From Mycobacterium rhizamassiliense (GTDB taxonomy: Bacteria > Actinomycetota > Actinomycetes > Mycobacteriales > Mycobacteriaceae): 64,000 bases of DNA. Both the position numbers and the translations under genes were made by a program. The first letter of the stretch is position 1; the number at the start of each line of letters is the position of its first letter. This document shows, one piece after another, positions 43,505 to 51,375 of this stretch. The DNA lies in contig NZ_LT721901.1 in assembly GCF_900157375.1 (NCBI RefSeq), forward strand, positions 3,839,333-3,903,332, read 5' to 3'. A model generated the notes under the pieces. The model saw only the letters and a program-made list of their open reading frames with translations. It ran no database searches and was not told the DNA's origin.

Positions 43505-43933
43505 ATGCGGATCGCGGACGTCTTGCGGAACAAGGGTGCGGCGGTGACGACGATCAACCCCGACGCCACGGTTGCCGAGCTGCTCGCCGGCCTCGCCGAG
43601 CAGAACATCGGCGCCATGGTCGTGGTGGGCGACGAGGGTGTCGTCGGAATCGTCTCGGAGCGCGACGTCGTGCGCCAGCTGCACACCCACGGCGCCAGCG
43701 TGCTGTCCCGGCCGATCTCCAAGATCATGACCACGATGGTGGCCACCTGCACCAAGACCGACACGGTCGACGCCATCAGCCGGCTGATGACCACCAACCG
43801 GGTGCGTCACGTTCCGGTGCTCGACGGCAAGAAGCTCATCGGCATCGTCAGCATCGGCGACGTGGTGAAGACGCGGATGGAGCAACTCGAGGCCGAGCAG
43901 GAGCAGCTGCACTCCTACATCGCGCAGGGCTGA
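43505..43933 (+). CDS. Two-CBS-domain protein
   Basis: The protein is 142 residues from ATG 43505, preceded by GGGAGG. It consists only of two CBS domains (about 1-65: VTTINPDATVAELLAGLAEQ; 70-130: TCTKTDTVDAISRLM, RVRHVPVLDGKKLIGIVSIGD). Such stand-alone proteins bind adenosine nucleotides and sense energy state. It is the counterpart of Rv2406c. The partner it regulates is not evident. Confidence 0.93.
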   Translation: MRIADVLRNKGAAVTTINPDATVAELLAGLAEQNIGAMVVVGDEGVVGIVSERDVVRQLHTHGASVLSRPISKIMTTMVATCTKTDTVDAISRLMTTNRVRHVPVLDGKKLIGIVSIGDVVKTRMEQLEAEQEQLHSYIAQG

Positions 43934-43954
43934 CCGCGGCCCTTTTTCGCCGAG

Positions 43955-44557
43955 CTAGCGCCAGGAATATTCGGCGCGCAGCCGCGCCGCCACCACGTCG
44001 AACGTCTCGCGTCCCAGGACCGCGCCCTCGCGGCGAATGCCCTCCTCGGGCACGTCGAGCACTCGATCCAGCCGGACCCAGCTGGCCCGGCCCTCGTAAT
44101 CCCAGTCGCCGGCACCGATCCCGACCCAATCCGGATCGGCCGCGTGATGTTCCTGGCTGGACAGCATCAGGCCCAGCAGGACGCTGCGCTCGCGGCCGAC
44201 GACCAGCACCGGTCGGTCCTTGCCGCGGGTCGGATCGTCCTCGTAGACCACCCACGTCCACACGATCTCGCCGGGATCGGCCCGGCCGTCGAGGTCGGGG
44301 GCGTAGACGACCTTGCGGGCGCGGTGCGCGGTGGGGGTGCTGGCGCTGGTCACCGGCCGGCCCTCGGTGATCGCGGCGGGCGGTGGCGGTGCGGCCGCGG
44401 CGATGACGTTCGCGGTGATCTTCACGGCGTGCTGCAGTTCTCGCAGCACGACCTGCGACGTCTGCACGTGCCGGACGAGCCGGGGAGCCGTGTTGACGAC
44501 CAGATTCTCGGCAAACCGCTGGAACGTCTTCCACTGCGATTTCCCGGCAGACGCCAT
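43955..44557 (-). CDS. PemK/MazF-fold protein (Rv2405-like)
   Basis: The protein has 200 residues. The first 85 or so are helical and proline/alanine-rich. The C-terminal part shows a PemK/MazF-like fold: VYAPDLDGRADPGEIVWTWV, DDPTRGKDRPVLVVGRE, SVLLGLMLSSQEH. MazF toxins cut RNA, and the Pro-Gly-Asp-Ile-Val-like 'PGEIVW' and the RP.LVV strand are the expected landmarks. There is no antitoxin gene beside it and the long N-terminal extension is atypical, so it may have a different function. It is conserved in H37Rv at the same place. Confidence 0.78.
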   Translation of the reverse strand: MASAGKSQWKTFQRFAENLVVNTAPRLVRHVQTSQVVLRELQHAVKITANVIAAAAPPPPAAITEGRPVTSASTPTAHRARKVVYAPDLDGRADPGEIVWTWVVYEDDPTRGKDRPVLVVGRERSVLLGLMLSSQEHHAADPDWVGIGAGDWDYEGRASWVRLDRVLDVPEEGIRREGAVLGRETFDVVAARLRAEYSWR

Positions 44558-44620
44558 ATTCGCAGCATAGACGCGAGCGGCCGGGCGGGATTGTGTCCGA
44601 GTGTGTCTGGACGGCGGGTC

Positions 44621-46534
44621 ATGGATACCCTGGATGTGCCCACAAACCGCCGCTCAACCCAGATTTGCAGCACAGCCGACCAGGAGATTCCCATCAGCAG
44701 TTTCGCCGACAAGACCTTTACCGCGCCGGCGCAGATTCGGAATTTCTGCATCATTGCTCACATCGACCACGGCAAGTCGACGCTGGCGGACCGGATGCTC
44801 CAGCTCACCGGCGTCGTCGACGAGCGGTCGATGCGGGCGCAATACCTGGACCGGATGGACATCGAGCGCGAGCGCGGGATCACCATCAAGGCGCAGAACG
44901 TCCGGCTGCCGTGGCAGGTCGATGGCGAAGACTACGTCCTGCACCTGATCGACACCCCCGGCCACGTCGACTTCACCTACGAGGTGTCCCGCGCGCTGGA
45001 GGCGTGCGAGGGCGCGGTGCTGCTGGTCGACGCCGCGCAGGGCATCGAGGCGCAGACGCTGGCCAACCTGTACCTGGCGCTGGATCGCGACCTGCACATC
45101 ATCCCAGTGCTCAACAAGATCGACCTGCCCGCCGCCGACCCGGACCGCTACGCCGGCGAGATCGCCCACATCATCGGCTGCGAACCCACCGACGTGCTGC
45201 GGGTGTCCGGCAAGACCGGCGAGGGCGTCGGCGACCTGCTCGACCACGTGGTGCGCGAGGTGCCGGCGCCGCAGGGCGACGCCGACGCGCCCGCCCGCGC
45301 CATGATCTTCGACTCGGTCTACGACATCTACCGCGGCGTGGTCACCTACGTCCGCGTGGTGGACGGCAAGATCACGCCGCGCGAGCGCATCGCGATGATG
45401 TCGACCGGCGCCACCCACGAGCTGCTCGAGGTCGGCATCGTCTCGCCCGAACCGAAGGTCAGCGACGGCCTGGGGGTCGGCGAGGTCGGGTACCTCATCA
45501 CCGGCGTGAAGGACGTCCGCCAGTCCAAGGTCGGCGACACCGTGACGACCCAGCGCCACGGCGCCAAGCAAGCGCTGACGGGCTACCGCGAACCCAAGCC
45601 GATGGTCTATTCGGGGTTGTATCCCGTCGACGGATCCGACTACCCGGATCTGCGTGATGCGCTGGACAAGCTGCAACTCAACGACGCGGCGCTGACCTAC
45701 GAGCCCGAGACGTCGGTGGCGCTGGGCTTCGGATTCCGTTGCGGCTTCCTGGGTTTGCTGCACATGGAGATCACCCGGGAGCGCCTGGAGCGCGAGTTCA
45801 ACCTGGACCTGATTTCGACGTCGCCCAACGTCGTCTACCGAGTGGTCAAAGAGGACAACAGCGAAATCATCGTGACCAACCCGTCGGACTGGCCCGAGGG
45901 CAAGGTCCGCGAGGTTTACGAGCCCGTCGTCAAGACCACCGTCATCGCGCCGAGCGAGTTCATCGGCACCATCATGGAACTGTGCCAGTCGCGGCGCGGT
46001 GAGCTCGGCGGCATGGACTACCTGTCGCCGGAGCGCGTCGAGCTGCGCTACTCGATGCCGCTGGGCGAGATCATCTTCGACTTCTTCGACTCGCTGAAGT
46101 CGCGCACCCGGGGCTACGCCAGCCTCGACTACGAGGAGTCGGGCGAGCAGGAAGCCGATCTGGTCAAGGTCGACATCCTGCTGCAGGGCGAGGCCGTCGA
46201 CGCGTTCAGCGCGATCGTGCACAAGGACGGCGCCGCCGCCTACGGCAACAAGATGACCACCAAGCTCAAGGAGCTGATCCCGCGCCAGCAGTTCGAGGTG
46301 CCGATCCAGGCCGCCATTGGATCGAAAATCATTGCGCGCGAGAATATTCGGGCAATTCGCAAGGATGTGTTGTCGAAGTGCTACGGCGGTGACATCACCC
46401 GTAAGCGCAAACTTCTGGAGAAGCAGAAGGAAGGCAAGAAGCGGATGAAGACCATCGGTCGCGTCGACGTGCCGCAGGAGGCCTTCGTCGCGGCCTTGTC
46501 CACCGATGCCGCGGGGGACAAGGGCAAGAAGTAG
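44621..46534 (+). CDS. lepA: Elongation factor 4 (LepA)
   Basis: The protein is 637 residues from ATG 44621. A longer frame is open upstream but runs antisense through the PemK-like gene. It has GTPase motifs AHIDHGKST, GITIKAQNV, DTPGH and NKID, and the LepA-specific C-terminal domain ending KEGKKRMKTIGRV. LepA is a ribosome-bound GTPase affecting initiation and back-translocation. The first 30 residues before EIPISSFADKTF differ between mycobacteria, so the exact start is uncertain. Confidence 0.97.
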   Translation: MDTLDVPTNRRSTQICSTADQEIPISSFADKTFTAPAQIRNFCIIAHIDHGKSTLADRMLQLTGVVDERSMRAQYLDRMDIERERGITIKAQNVRLPWQVDGEDYVLHLIDTPGHVDFTYEVSRALEACEGAVLLVDAAQGIEAQTLANLYLALDRDLHIIPVLNKIDLPAADPDRYAGEIAHIIGCEPTDVLRVSGKTGEGVGDLLDHVVREVPAPQGDADAPARAMIFDSVYDIYRGVVTYVRVVDGKITPRERIAMMSTGATHELLEVGIVSPEPKVSDGLGVGEVGYLITGVKDVRQSKVGDTVTTQRHGAKQALTGYREPKPMVYSGLYPVDGSDYPDLRDALDKLQLNDAALTYEPETSVALGFGFRCGFLGLLHMEITRERLEREFNLDLISTSPNVVYRVVKEDNSEIIVTNPSDWPEGKVREVYEPVVKTTVIAPSEFIGTIMELCQSRRGELGGMDYLSPERVELRYSMPLGEIIFDFFDSLKSRTRGYASLDYEESGEQEADLVKVDILLQGEAVDAFSAIVHKDGAAAYGNKMTTKLKELIPRQQFEVPIQAAIGSKIIARENIRAIRKDVLSKCYGGDITRKRKLLEKQKEGKKRMKTIGRVDVPQEAFVAALSTDAAGDKGKK

Positions 46535-46556
46535 CTACATCGGGGTGGGAGTAGCC

Positions 46557-47315
46557 ATGCGGATGGTTAAAACTGCGGCGACGCTTGTGACGATCGCGGC
46601 GCTTTCGACAGGCTGCACCACAATCGTCGACGGTGCGGTGCAGGCGGCGCCGACTTTGAAGCCGCACCCGATCAGCGGTGAGACCGTCGCGCGGGTCCTC
46701 CTCAATGAGGACGAATTGTCACGAATGCTCAAGCAGCCGTTCATCTCTCACGGCGATTTGGATGTCGGCGGCCCCGAGAAGTTGTTCCACCGCGACGAGA
46801 CAATCTCGCCGGCCGGCTGTCTGGGCGTGACGGCGATGATGCAGCGCAGCGTCTACGGGTCCGCCCAAGTCACCGACGCCGCGTCGGCGTCCTGGTTGAA
46901 CTATGGCCTACGGGGGAAGGTGATCACCGTCATCGAGGGCGCGGTTGCGCTGGGCTCCGTCGCTCAGGCCCGGGCGCTGTTCACGCAATTCGCCCAGCAG
47001 TGGCAGCAGTGCGACGGCACGACCGCGATCGACCAGGCCGGCCCGATCACCACGACCAACGTCATCAGCGACGTGCGGGTAGTGGATTCCGTTGTCGCCG
47101 CGACCAATACGGCGACGTCGGTGGGGGGCAACCTGCCGCCGCTACTGCCGACACCCCAGGCGCGCGTCATAGGCGTCCGGGCGAACTGCCTCGTCGAGGT
47201 CGAGGTCGTGTTCTTCGCCAACCGGCGCTCCTCCGACGCGGGATCGGGCGACCTCGACACCAGCGGCATCGACGTCGCGCACGCCATGATGGACAAGGTC
47301 AGCGCGTTGAGCTGA
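46557..47315 (+). CDS. Lipoprotein with PknH-type sensor domain (LppR-like)
   Basis: The 252-residue protein has a lipoprotein signal (AALSTGC, Cys20) and a mature domain with the spacing of the PknH extracellular sensor: LLNEDELSRMLKQP, SPAGCLGVTAM, WQQCDGTT, VRANCLVEVEVVF. Its position directly after lepA matches Rv2403c (lppR). It is probably anchored to the outer leaflet of the plasma membrane and binds a small ligand. The same kind of domain ends the kinase at 1020-2741. Confidence 0.88.
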   Translation: MRMVKTAATLVTIAALSTGCTTIVDGAVQAAPTLKPHPISGETVARVLLNEDELSRMLKQPFISHGDLDVGGPEKLFHRDETISPAGCLGVTAMMQRSVYGSAQVTDAASASWLNYGLRGKVITVIEGAVALGSVAQARALFTQFAQQWQQCDGTTAIDQAGPITTTNVISDVRVVDSVVAATNTATSVGGNLPPLLPTPQARVIGVRANCLVEVEVVFFANRRSSDAGSGDLDTSGIDVAHAMMDKVSALS

Positions 47316-47320
47316 GGCGG

Positions 47321-47455
47321 CTACACCGTCTTGTTGGCGATCACGTCTCCGGTGACGGCGTTGATGGTGACCAAGTGCTCGTCGATATTGAGATCCCATA
47401 CGTCGGCATTCCACACCGGAATCCCGTTGCCGTCGTTTTTGCGCCGGGCGCCCAA
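47321..47455 (-). pseudogene. Fragment of a PepSY-like protein
   Basis: Directly after the trehalase stop (TAA), 44 codons remain open to TAG at 47321. They encode NGIPVWNADVWDLNIDEHLV and then INAVTGDVIANKTV. A Pro-Val-Trp-x-V strand followed by an INAVTGDV strand is the end of a PepSY domain. No signal peptide, first repeat or usual start exists; the only candidate is the TTG next to the stop. I take it as the 3' remnant of a lost gene. Expression by translational coupling cannot be excluded. Confidence 0.5.
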
Positions 47456-49507
47456 TTACATCGGCGCGTTGGCGGGCTGGAACATCCCGGAGCCGTCGAG
47501 TTCCTCTTCGGCGCGGATCACGTGCACCACCGCGTTGATCAGCGCCAGGTGGGTGAACGCCTGCGGGAAGTTGCCCAGGTGCCGCCCGGTGCGCGGCTCG
47601 ATCTCCTCGGCGTAGAGGTAGAGCGGGCTGGCGTAGGCCAGCAGCCGCTCGCACAGCCGCTTGGCGCGACGCACCTCGCCGATTTCGACCAGCGCCGAGA
47701 CCAACCAGAACGAGCAGATGGTGAAGGTGCCCTCCTCGCCGGCGAGCCCGTCATCGGTTTCGTGCACCCGGTAGCGCAGCACCAGGCCTTCCTCGGTGAG
47801 CTCGTTGGCGATCGCCAGCACCGTGTTGCGCACCCGCGGATCGTCGGGCGGCAGGAATCGCGTCAGCACCACCAGCAGCAGCGAGGCGTCCAGCGCGTCG
47901 CTGCCGTAGCGCTGGGTGAACACCCCGCGCGAGTCCACCCCGTGCTTGAGAATGTCGGCCTTGATCTCTTCGGCGATGGCCCGCCACTGCTGCGCGTAGC
48001 TCTTCTCGCCTTGTCGCTCAGCCAGTTTCGAGCCGCGGTCCAGCGCGACCCAGCACATCACCTTCGACGACGTGAAGTGCTGCGGCTCGCCGCGCACCTC
48101 CCAGATGCCGCGGTCGGGCTCGCGCCAGTGCGTGATCGCCTCTTCCACCTGCTTCTTGAGCAGTGGCCACAGCGTCTCCGGCACCTGCTCGCGCGACTTG
48201 GCGTGCAGGTAGAACGAGTCCAGGATGGAGCCCCAAATATCGTGCTGCACTTGGTCATACGCGCCGTTACCGATGCGCACCGGACGGGCGTGGTCGTAGC
48301 CGGACAGGTGGTGCAGTTCCTCCTCGACGAGGCTGCGTTCGCCGCCCACGCCGTACATCACCTGCAACGGGTGGCGCTCGTTGTTGTTGGCGCCGGACAC
48401 GTCGGCGATGAAGGCGAAGAAGTCGTCGGCCTCGCGGTCCAGCCCCAGCGTGTACAGGCCCCACAACGCGAACGTCGAGTCACGCACCCAGGCGTAGCGG
48501 TAGTCCCAATTACGTTCGCCCTGAGGCGTTTCCGGGAGCGAGGTGGTGCTGGCCGCCAGCAGCGCGCCGGTGGGCGAATAGGTCAGTCCCTTCAGGGTCA
48601 GCGCACTGCGCTGCAGGTACTCCCGCCACGGGTGGTCGGGGAAGTTGCCGATGTTGATCCACTGCCGCCAGCATTCGGTGGTTTGCCACATCTTTTCCGC
48701 GGCCTCGGCATAGGTCTGCGGCGCCGGGTGCTTGGTCCAGCTCAGCGCGACGAAGACGTCGTCGCCCTCCTTCATCCGGGTGCGGGCCCGCGCCTCGCGT
48801 CCCTCGATCCCGATCCGCAGGTTGGTGGTCAGCTGCAGCGGGGGATGGTCGTCGGGTGCATTGCTGGCTCGCGCGGTGGCCTCGCTGTACGCGCTGCCCG
48901 AGCACTCCCAGGCCGCGCTGTCGCGGTGGTAGTCGAACGCCGGCTCGCAGCTCATCATCAGCTCGACGGTGCCGCTGACGCAGCGCACGGTCCGTAGCAG
49001 GATGTGCTCGGCGTCCCAGTCCATCGGGGTGCGGCGGTGCGTCCTGGACCGGCGCTCGATGTCGTGCCACGGCCCCATCACCAGGGCGTCGCGCACGATC
49101 AGCCAGCCGGTGTGGGTCTGCCACGTGGTCTCCATGATCAGGCTGCCGGGCAGGTAGCGGCGGGCCGAGGGCACCGAGACGCCGTAGGGGCCCAGCCGGA
49201 AATGGCCGGCGCTGCGGTCCAGGATCGCGCCGAACACGCTGGGGGAGTCGGGCCGGGGCACGCACAGCCATTCCACCGAGCCGGCCGGCGAGATCAGGCA
49301 GGTCGTCTCCCAGTCGGACAGGAACGCGTAGTCGGCGATCGGCGGGAACGGGTTGCGCAGCGCGGTGTTGGACGTGAACTGCGCGGGCCCGCTGAAGTCG
49401 AGGGGCGACTCCAGGGCCGGTTCGCGGACGGTCGGCGGAACGCCTTCGAAGGTTCCGTTCGCACCGATATCGCCGGGCTGATCGGCAGGCTGAGCTTGCA
49501 GGACCAT
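47456..49507 (-). CDS. GH15 glycoside hydrolase, trehalase-type
   Basis: The 683-residue cytosolic protein belongs to the GH15 group with an N-terminal beta domain (ALRNPFPPIADYAFLSDWETTCLI) and an alpha/alpha-barrel. Landmarks are NWDYRYAWVRDSTFALWGLY, the acid-bearing DRGIWEVRG and the C-terminal EEGTFTICSFWLVSAL. Its counterpart at the same position in H37Rv, Rv2402, has been described as an alpha,alpha-trehalase. Other GH15 members are glucoamylases, so the substrate rests on that synteny. The start at 49507 is a GTG or similar, without a strong ribosome-binding site; the N-terminus is therefore tentative. Confidence 0.9.
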   Translation of the reverse strand: MVLQAQPADQPGDIGANGTFEGVPPTVREPALESPLDFSGPAQFTSNTALRNPFPPIADYAFLSDWETTCLISPAGSVEWLCVPRPDSPSVFGAILDRSAGHFRLGPYGVSVPSARRYLPGSLIMETTWQTHTGWLIVRDALVMGPWHDIERRSRTHRRTPMDWDAEHILLRTVRCVSGTVELMMSCEPAFDYHRDSAAWECSGSAYSEATARASNAPDDHPPLQLTTNLRIGIEGREARARTRMKEGDDVFVALSWTKHPAPQTYAEAAEKMWQTTECWRQWINIGNFPDHPWREYLQRSALTLKGLTYSPTGALLAASTTSLPETPQGERNWDYRYAWVRDSTFALWGLYTLGLDREADDFFAFIADVSGANNNERHPLQVMYGVGGERSLVEEELHHLSGYDHARPVRIGNGAYDQVQHDIWGSILDSFYLHAKSREQVPETLWPLLKKQVEEAITHWREPDRGIWEVRGEPQHFTSSKVMCWVALDRGSKLAERQGEKSYAQQWRAIAEEIKADILKHGVDSRGVFTQRYGSDALDASLLLVVLTRFLPPDDPRVRNTVLAIANELTEEGLVLRYRVHETDDGLAGEEGTFTICSFWLVSALVEIGEVRRAKRLCERLLAYASPLYLYAEEIEPRTGRHLGNFPQAFTHLALINAVVHVIRAEEELDGSGMFQPANAPM

Positions 49508-49563
49508 TCAGCAATCATCATCTGTGGACCTGCCCGGCGTCCACGGTTTTGCCGAGCCGACGG

Positions 49564-50802
49564 CTATTGCGCGCTGCGCCTGGCAAACGCGGGTGCGTGC
49601 TCGGACAGCGGCCCGATGGCGACCAGGTAGGCGATGAATCGCCGCAACGTCAGCGACCGGCTGACCACGCGTATCGCGCGCGGCGCGTTGGGGTCGCCCC
49701 CGGCCACCACGCCGGCAACGACCTGGGCGTGAATCGCGCGTTGCATGGTCTGGATGATCGCCGTCGGTATCCAGCGGCGCGCCTGCACCCGGGCCAGCTG
49801 CCGGGTGGACACCCGCCCGGCCAGCAGCGGACCGGCCAACATGCGCGCGGTGGCCACCGCGTCGGCGACCGCCAGGTTGATGCCGACGCCGCCGACCGGC
49901 GACATCGCGTGCGCCGCGTCGCCGATGCACAGCACGCCGTCGGAGTACCAGCGCCGCAGCCGATTCAGTTGCACGTCAAGCAGTTTCACGTCGTCGAACG
50001 AACTCAGCGTGCCGACCCGGTCGGCCAGCCAGGGCGCCATCTCCACCAGCACCCCGTGCAGCGCCTCGATGCCCTGGCTGCGGATCTCGGCGTCGGCGCC
50101 CTTGGGGATGATGTAGGCGATCTGGTAGTAGTCGCCGCGGTCGATCAGGATCACGCCGTGGCCGGACCGGAAGGTGCCGGCGAGACCGCCCGGGTCGTCG
50201 GGGTGGCGCGGCAGCCGGAACCACCACACGTCCATCGGGGCGCCGAAGCTGCGTGGCGCCACGCCCAGCGCCGAGCGCACGGTCGACCCGCGGCCATCGC
50301 AGGCCACCGTGAGCAGGGCGCGCATCTGCTTGGTTTCGCCGCTCGGGTCGCGGTAGGTGACGCCGACGACGCGGTTGCCGTCGCGGACCAGCCCCGTCAC
50401 CTCGGTGCTGCGCAGGAGCTGGAAGCCGGGCTCGGCCGCGGCGGCGCTGGCCACCAGCTCCAGGAAGTCCCACTGCGGCACCAGCGCGATGTGCTGATGC
50501 GCGCCGGGCAGGCGCGACAGGTCGAGGTCCAGCGGCTGGCCCTGCATCTCCATGTGCAGAGTGTCGACGAGGCGGTGCGGCAGCGCGGCGAACCGCGGCC
50601 CCAGGCCCACCTCGTCGAGCAGCCGCAGCGTGCTCGCGTGGACGGTGTCGCCGCGGAAGTCCCGCAGGAAGTCGGCGTGTTTTTCCATCACGGTGACTCT
50701 TACGCCCGCGCGCGCCAGCAGCAGGCCGAGCACCACGCCGGCCGGACCGCCTCCGGCGATCAGACAGGTCGTAGCCTCGGGGGACGGGGATGCAGTGGTC
50801 AT
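49564..50802 (-). CDS. FAD-dependent monooxygenase (PHBH-fold)
   Basis: The protein is 412 residues from ATG 50802. It has the ADP-binding CLIAGGGPAGVVLGLLLARAG (near residue 13), the DG motif (VACDGRGSTVR) and the second FAD motif GDAAHAMSPVGGVGINLAV. This is the flavoprotein hydroxylase family acting on aromatic or polyketide substrates. No dedicated pathway genes are adjacent. It lies 56 bp before the trehalase gene on the same strand. Confidence 0.9.
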   Translation of the reverse strand: MTTASPSPEATTCLIAGGGPAGVVLGLLLARAGVRVTVMEKHADFLRDFRGDTVHASTLRLLDEVGLGPRFAALPHRLVDTLHMEMQGQPLDLDLSRLPGAHQHIALVPQWDFLELVASAAAAEPGFQLLRSTEVTGLVRDGNRVVGVTYRDPSGETKQMRALLTVACDGRGSTVRSALGVAPRSFGAPMDVWWFRLPRHPDDPGGLAGTFRSGHGVILIDRGDYYQIAYIIPKGADAEIRSQGIEALHGVLVEMAPWLADRVGTLSSFDDVKLLDVQLNRLRRWYSDGVLCIGDAAHAMSPVGGVGINLAVADAVATARMLAGPLLAGRVSTRQLARVQARRWIPTAIIQTMQRAIHAQVVAGVVAGGDPNAPRAIRVVSRSLTLRRFIAYLVAIGPLSEHAPAFARRSAQ

Positions 50803-50859
50803 TGGCCGATCTTGACACACCCGTTTCCGGTGCTGGGCCGAATAGATAGTGTGGGGCGG

Positions 50860-51054
50860 ATGAACGGGTTCCTCAATTGGTGGGACGGCAACGAGCTGTG
50901 GCTTTCCGGCCTGGCTTTCGTGCTGCAGGCCATGGTGGTGATGCCCGTCGTTCTGGTGGTCGCCTACGTCACCGCCAATGTGCTGGACTCCGTGCTGGGC
51001 CGGGGCATCGCGCTGATGCGCCGCGCCCGCCACGCCGACGGGACGCCCGGGTAA
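50860..51054 (+). CDS. Small membrane protein (Rv2401A-like)
   Basis: The protein is 64 residues: a short hydrophilic start (MNGFLNWWDGNELWLSG), one or two membrane helices (about 18-48, VLQAMVVMPVVLVVAYV) and a basic end (MRRARHADG). It occupies the place of Rv2401A in H37Rv. The function is unknown. It is followed after five bases by another tiny membrane ORF, so both are probably made from one mRNA. Confidence 0.75.
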   Translation: MNGFLNWWDGNELWLSGLAFVLQAMVVMPVVLVVAYVTANVLDSVLGRGIALMRRARHADGTPG

Positions 51055-51059
51055 TCGCT

Positions 51060-51137
51060 ATGCCGCGGTCGCACGTGACCCTGGTGCTCGTCGCGCTGGT
51101 GGTGCTCGTCATCGTCGCCTGGCTGCTGACGCACTGA
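51060..51137 (+). CDS. 25-residue single-helix membrane peptide
   Basis: ATG at 51060 opens a frame of 25 codons, MPRSHVTLVLVALVVLVIVAW plus LLTH. It is one basic end followed by a perfect hydrophobic helix. It lies five bases behind the 64-residue membrane protein. The composition is far from random for a 67% GC frame, which favours a real small protein, but conservation has not been tested. Confidence 0.5.
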   Translation: MPRSHVTLVLVALVVLVIVAWLLTH

Positions 51138-51192
51138 GCCCGGAACGTGTTGCGCCCACGGGTGGCCCGGTGGCGGGCCAACGAATTCCTGT

Positions 51193-51205
51193 TAGGCTTC
51201 GCGCC
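51193..51205 (+). promoter_or_regulatory. Leaderless promoter of the subI leader ORF
   Basis: TAGGCT (51193-51198) is followed by seven bases and then ATG at 51206. This TANNNT-7-ATG arrangement predicts that transcription starts at the A of the leader ATG. Confidence 0.6.
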
Positions 51206-51262
51206 ATGCACCTGACAGCCCGATTCCTGGCCTGTCACCTTTGCGTGCACTGTTGTCGCTGA
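51206..51262 (+). CDS. Cysteine-rich leader peptide of the sulfate transport operon
   Basis: An 18-codon ORF encodes MHLTARFLACHLCVHCCR. Four of the last nine codons are Cys. It sits 113 bases before subI and behind a leaderless promoter. Poly-cysteine leader ORFs in front of sulfur-assimilation genes have been reported in M. smegmatis as cysteine-responsive attenuators: when charged tRNA-Cys is scarce the ribosome stalls and downstream translation opens. The same role is inferred here. A CCTTC at 51306-51310 could pair with the subI ribosome-binding site GGAAGG (51364-51369). Confidence 0.75.
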   Translation: MHLTARFLACHLCVHCCR

Positions 51263-51375
51263 TTACCACCCCGTTGCGCGGTCTGGTTGGAAATAGGCGA
51301 ATTCTCCTTCAGCTCTGAATGCCTTTCCGCGGTAACGGGAACAAGATCCCTACGTCCCGCACTGGAAGGCCGCGA

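Noticed and set aside
44144..44620. N-terminal extension of lepA by 159 codons
   Set aside because: It runs antisense through the PemK-like gene and has no homology to LepA. The ATG at 44621 gives the expected length.
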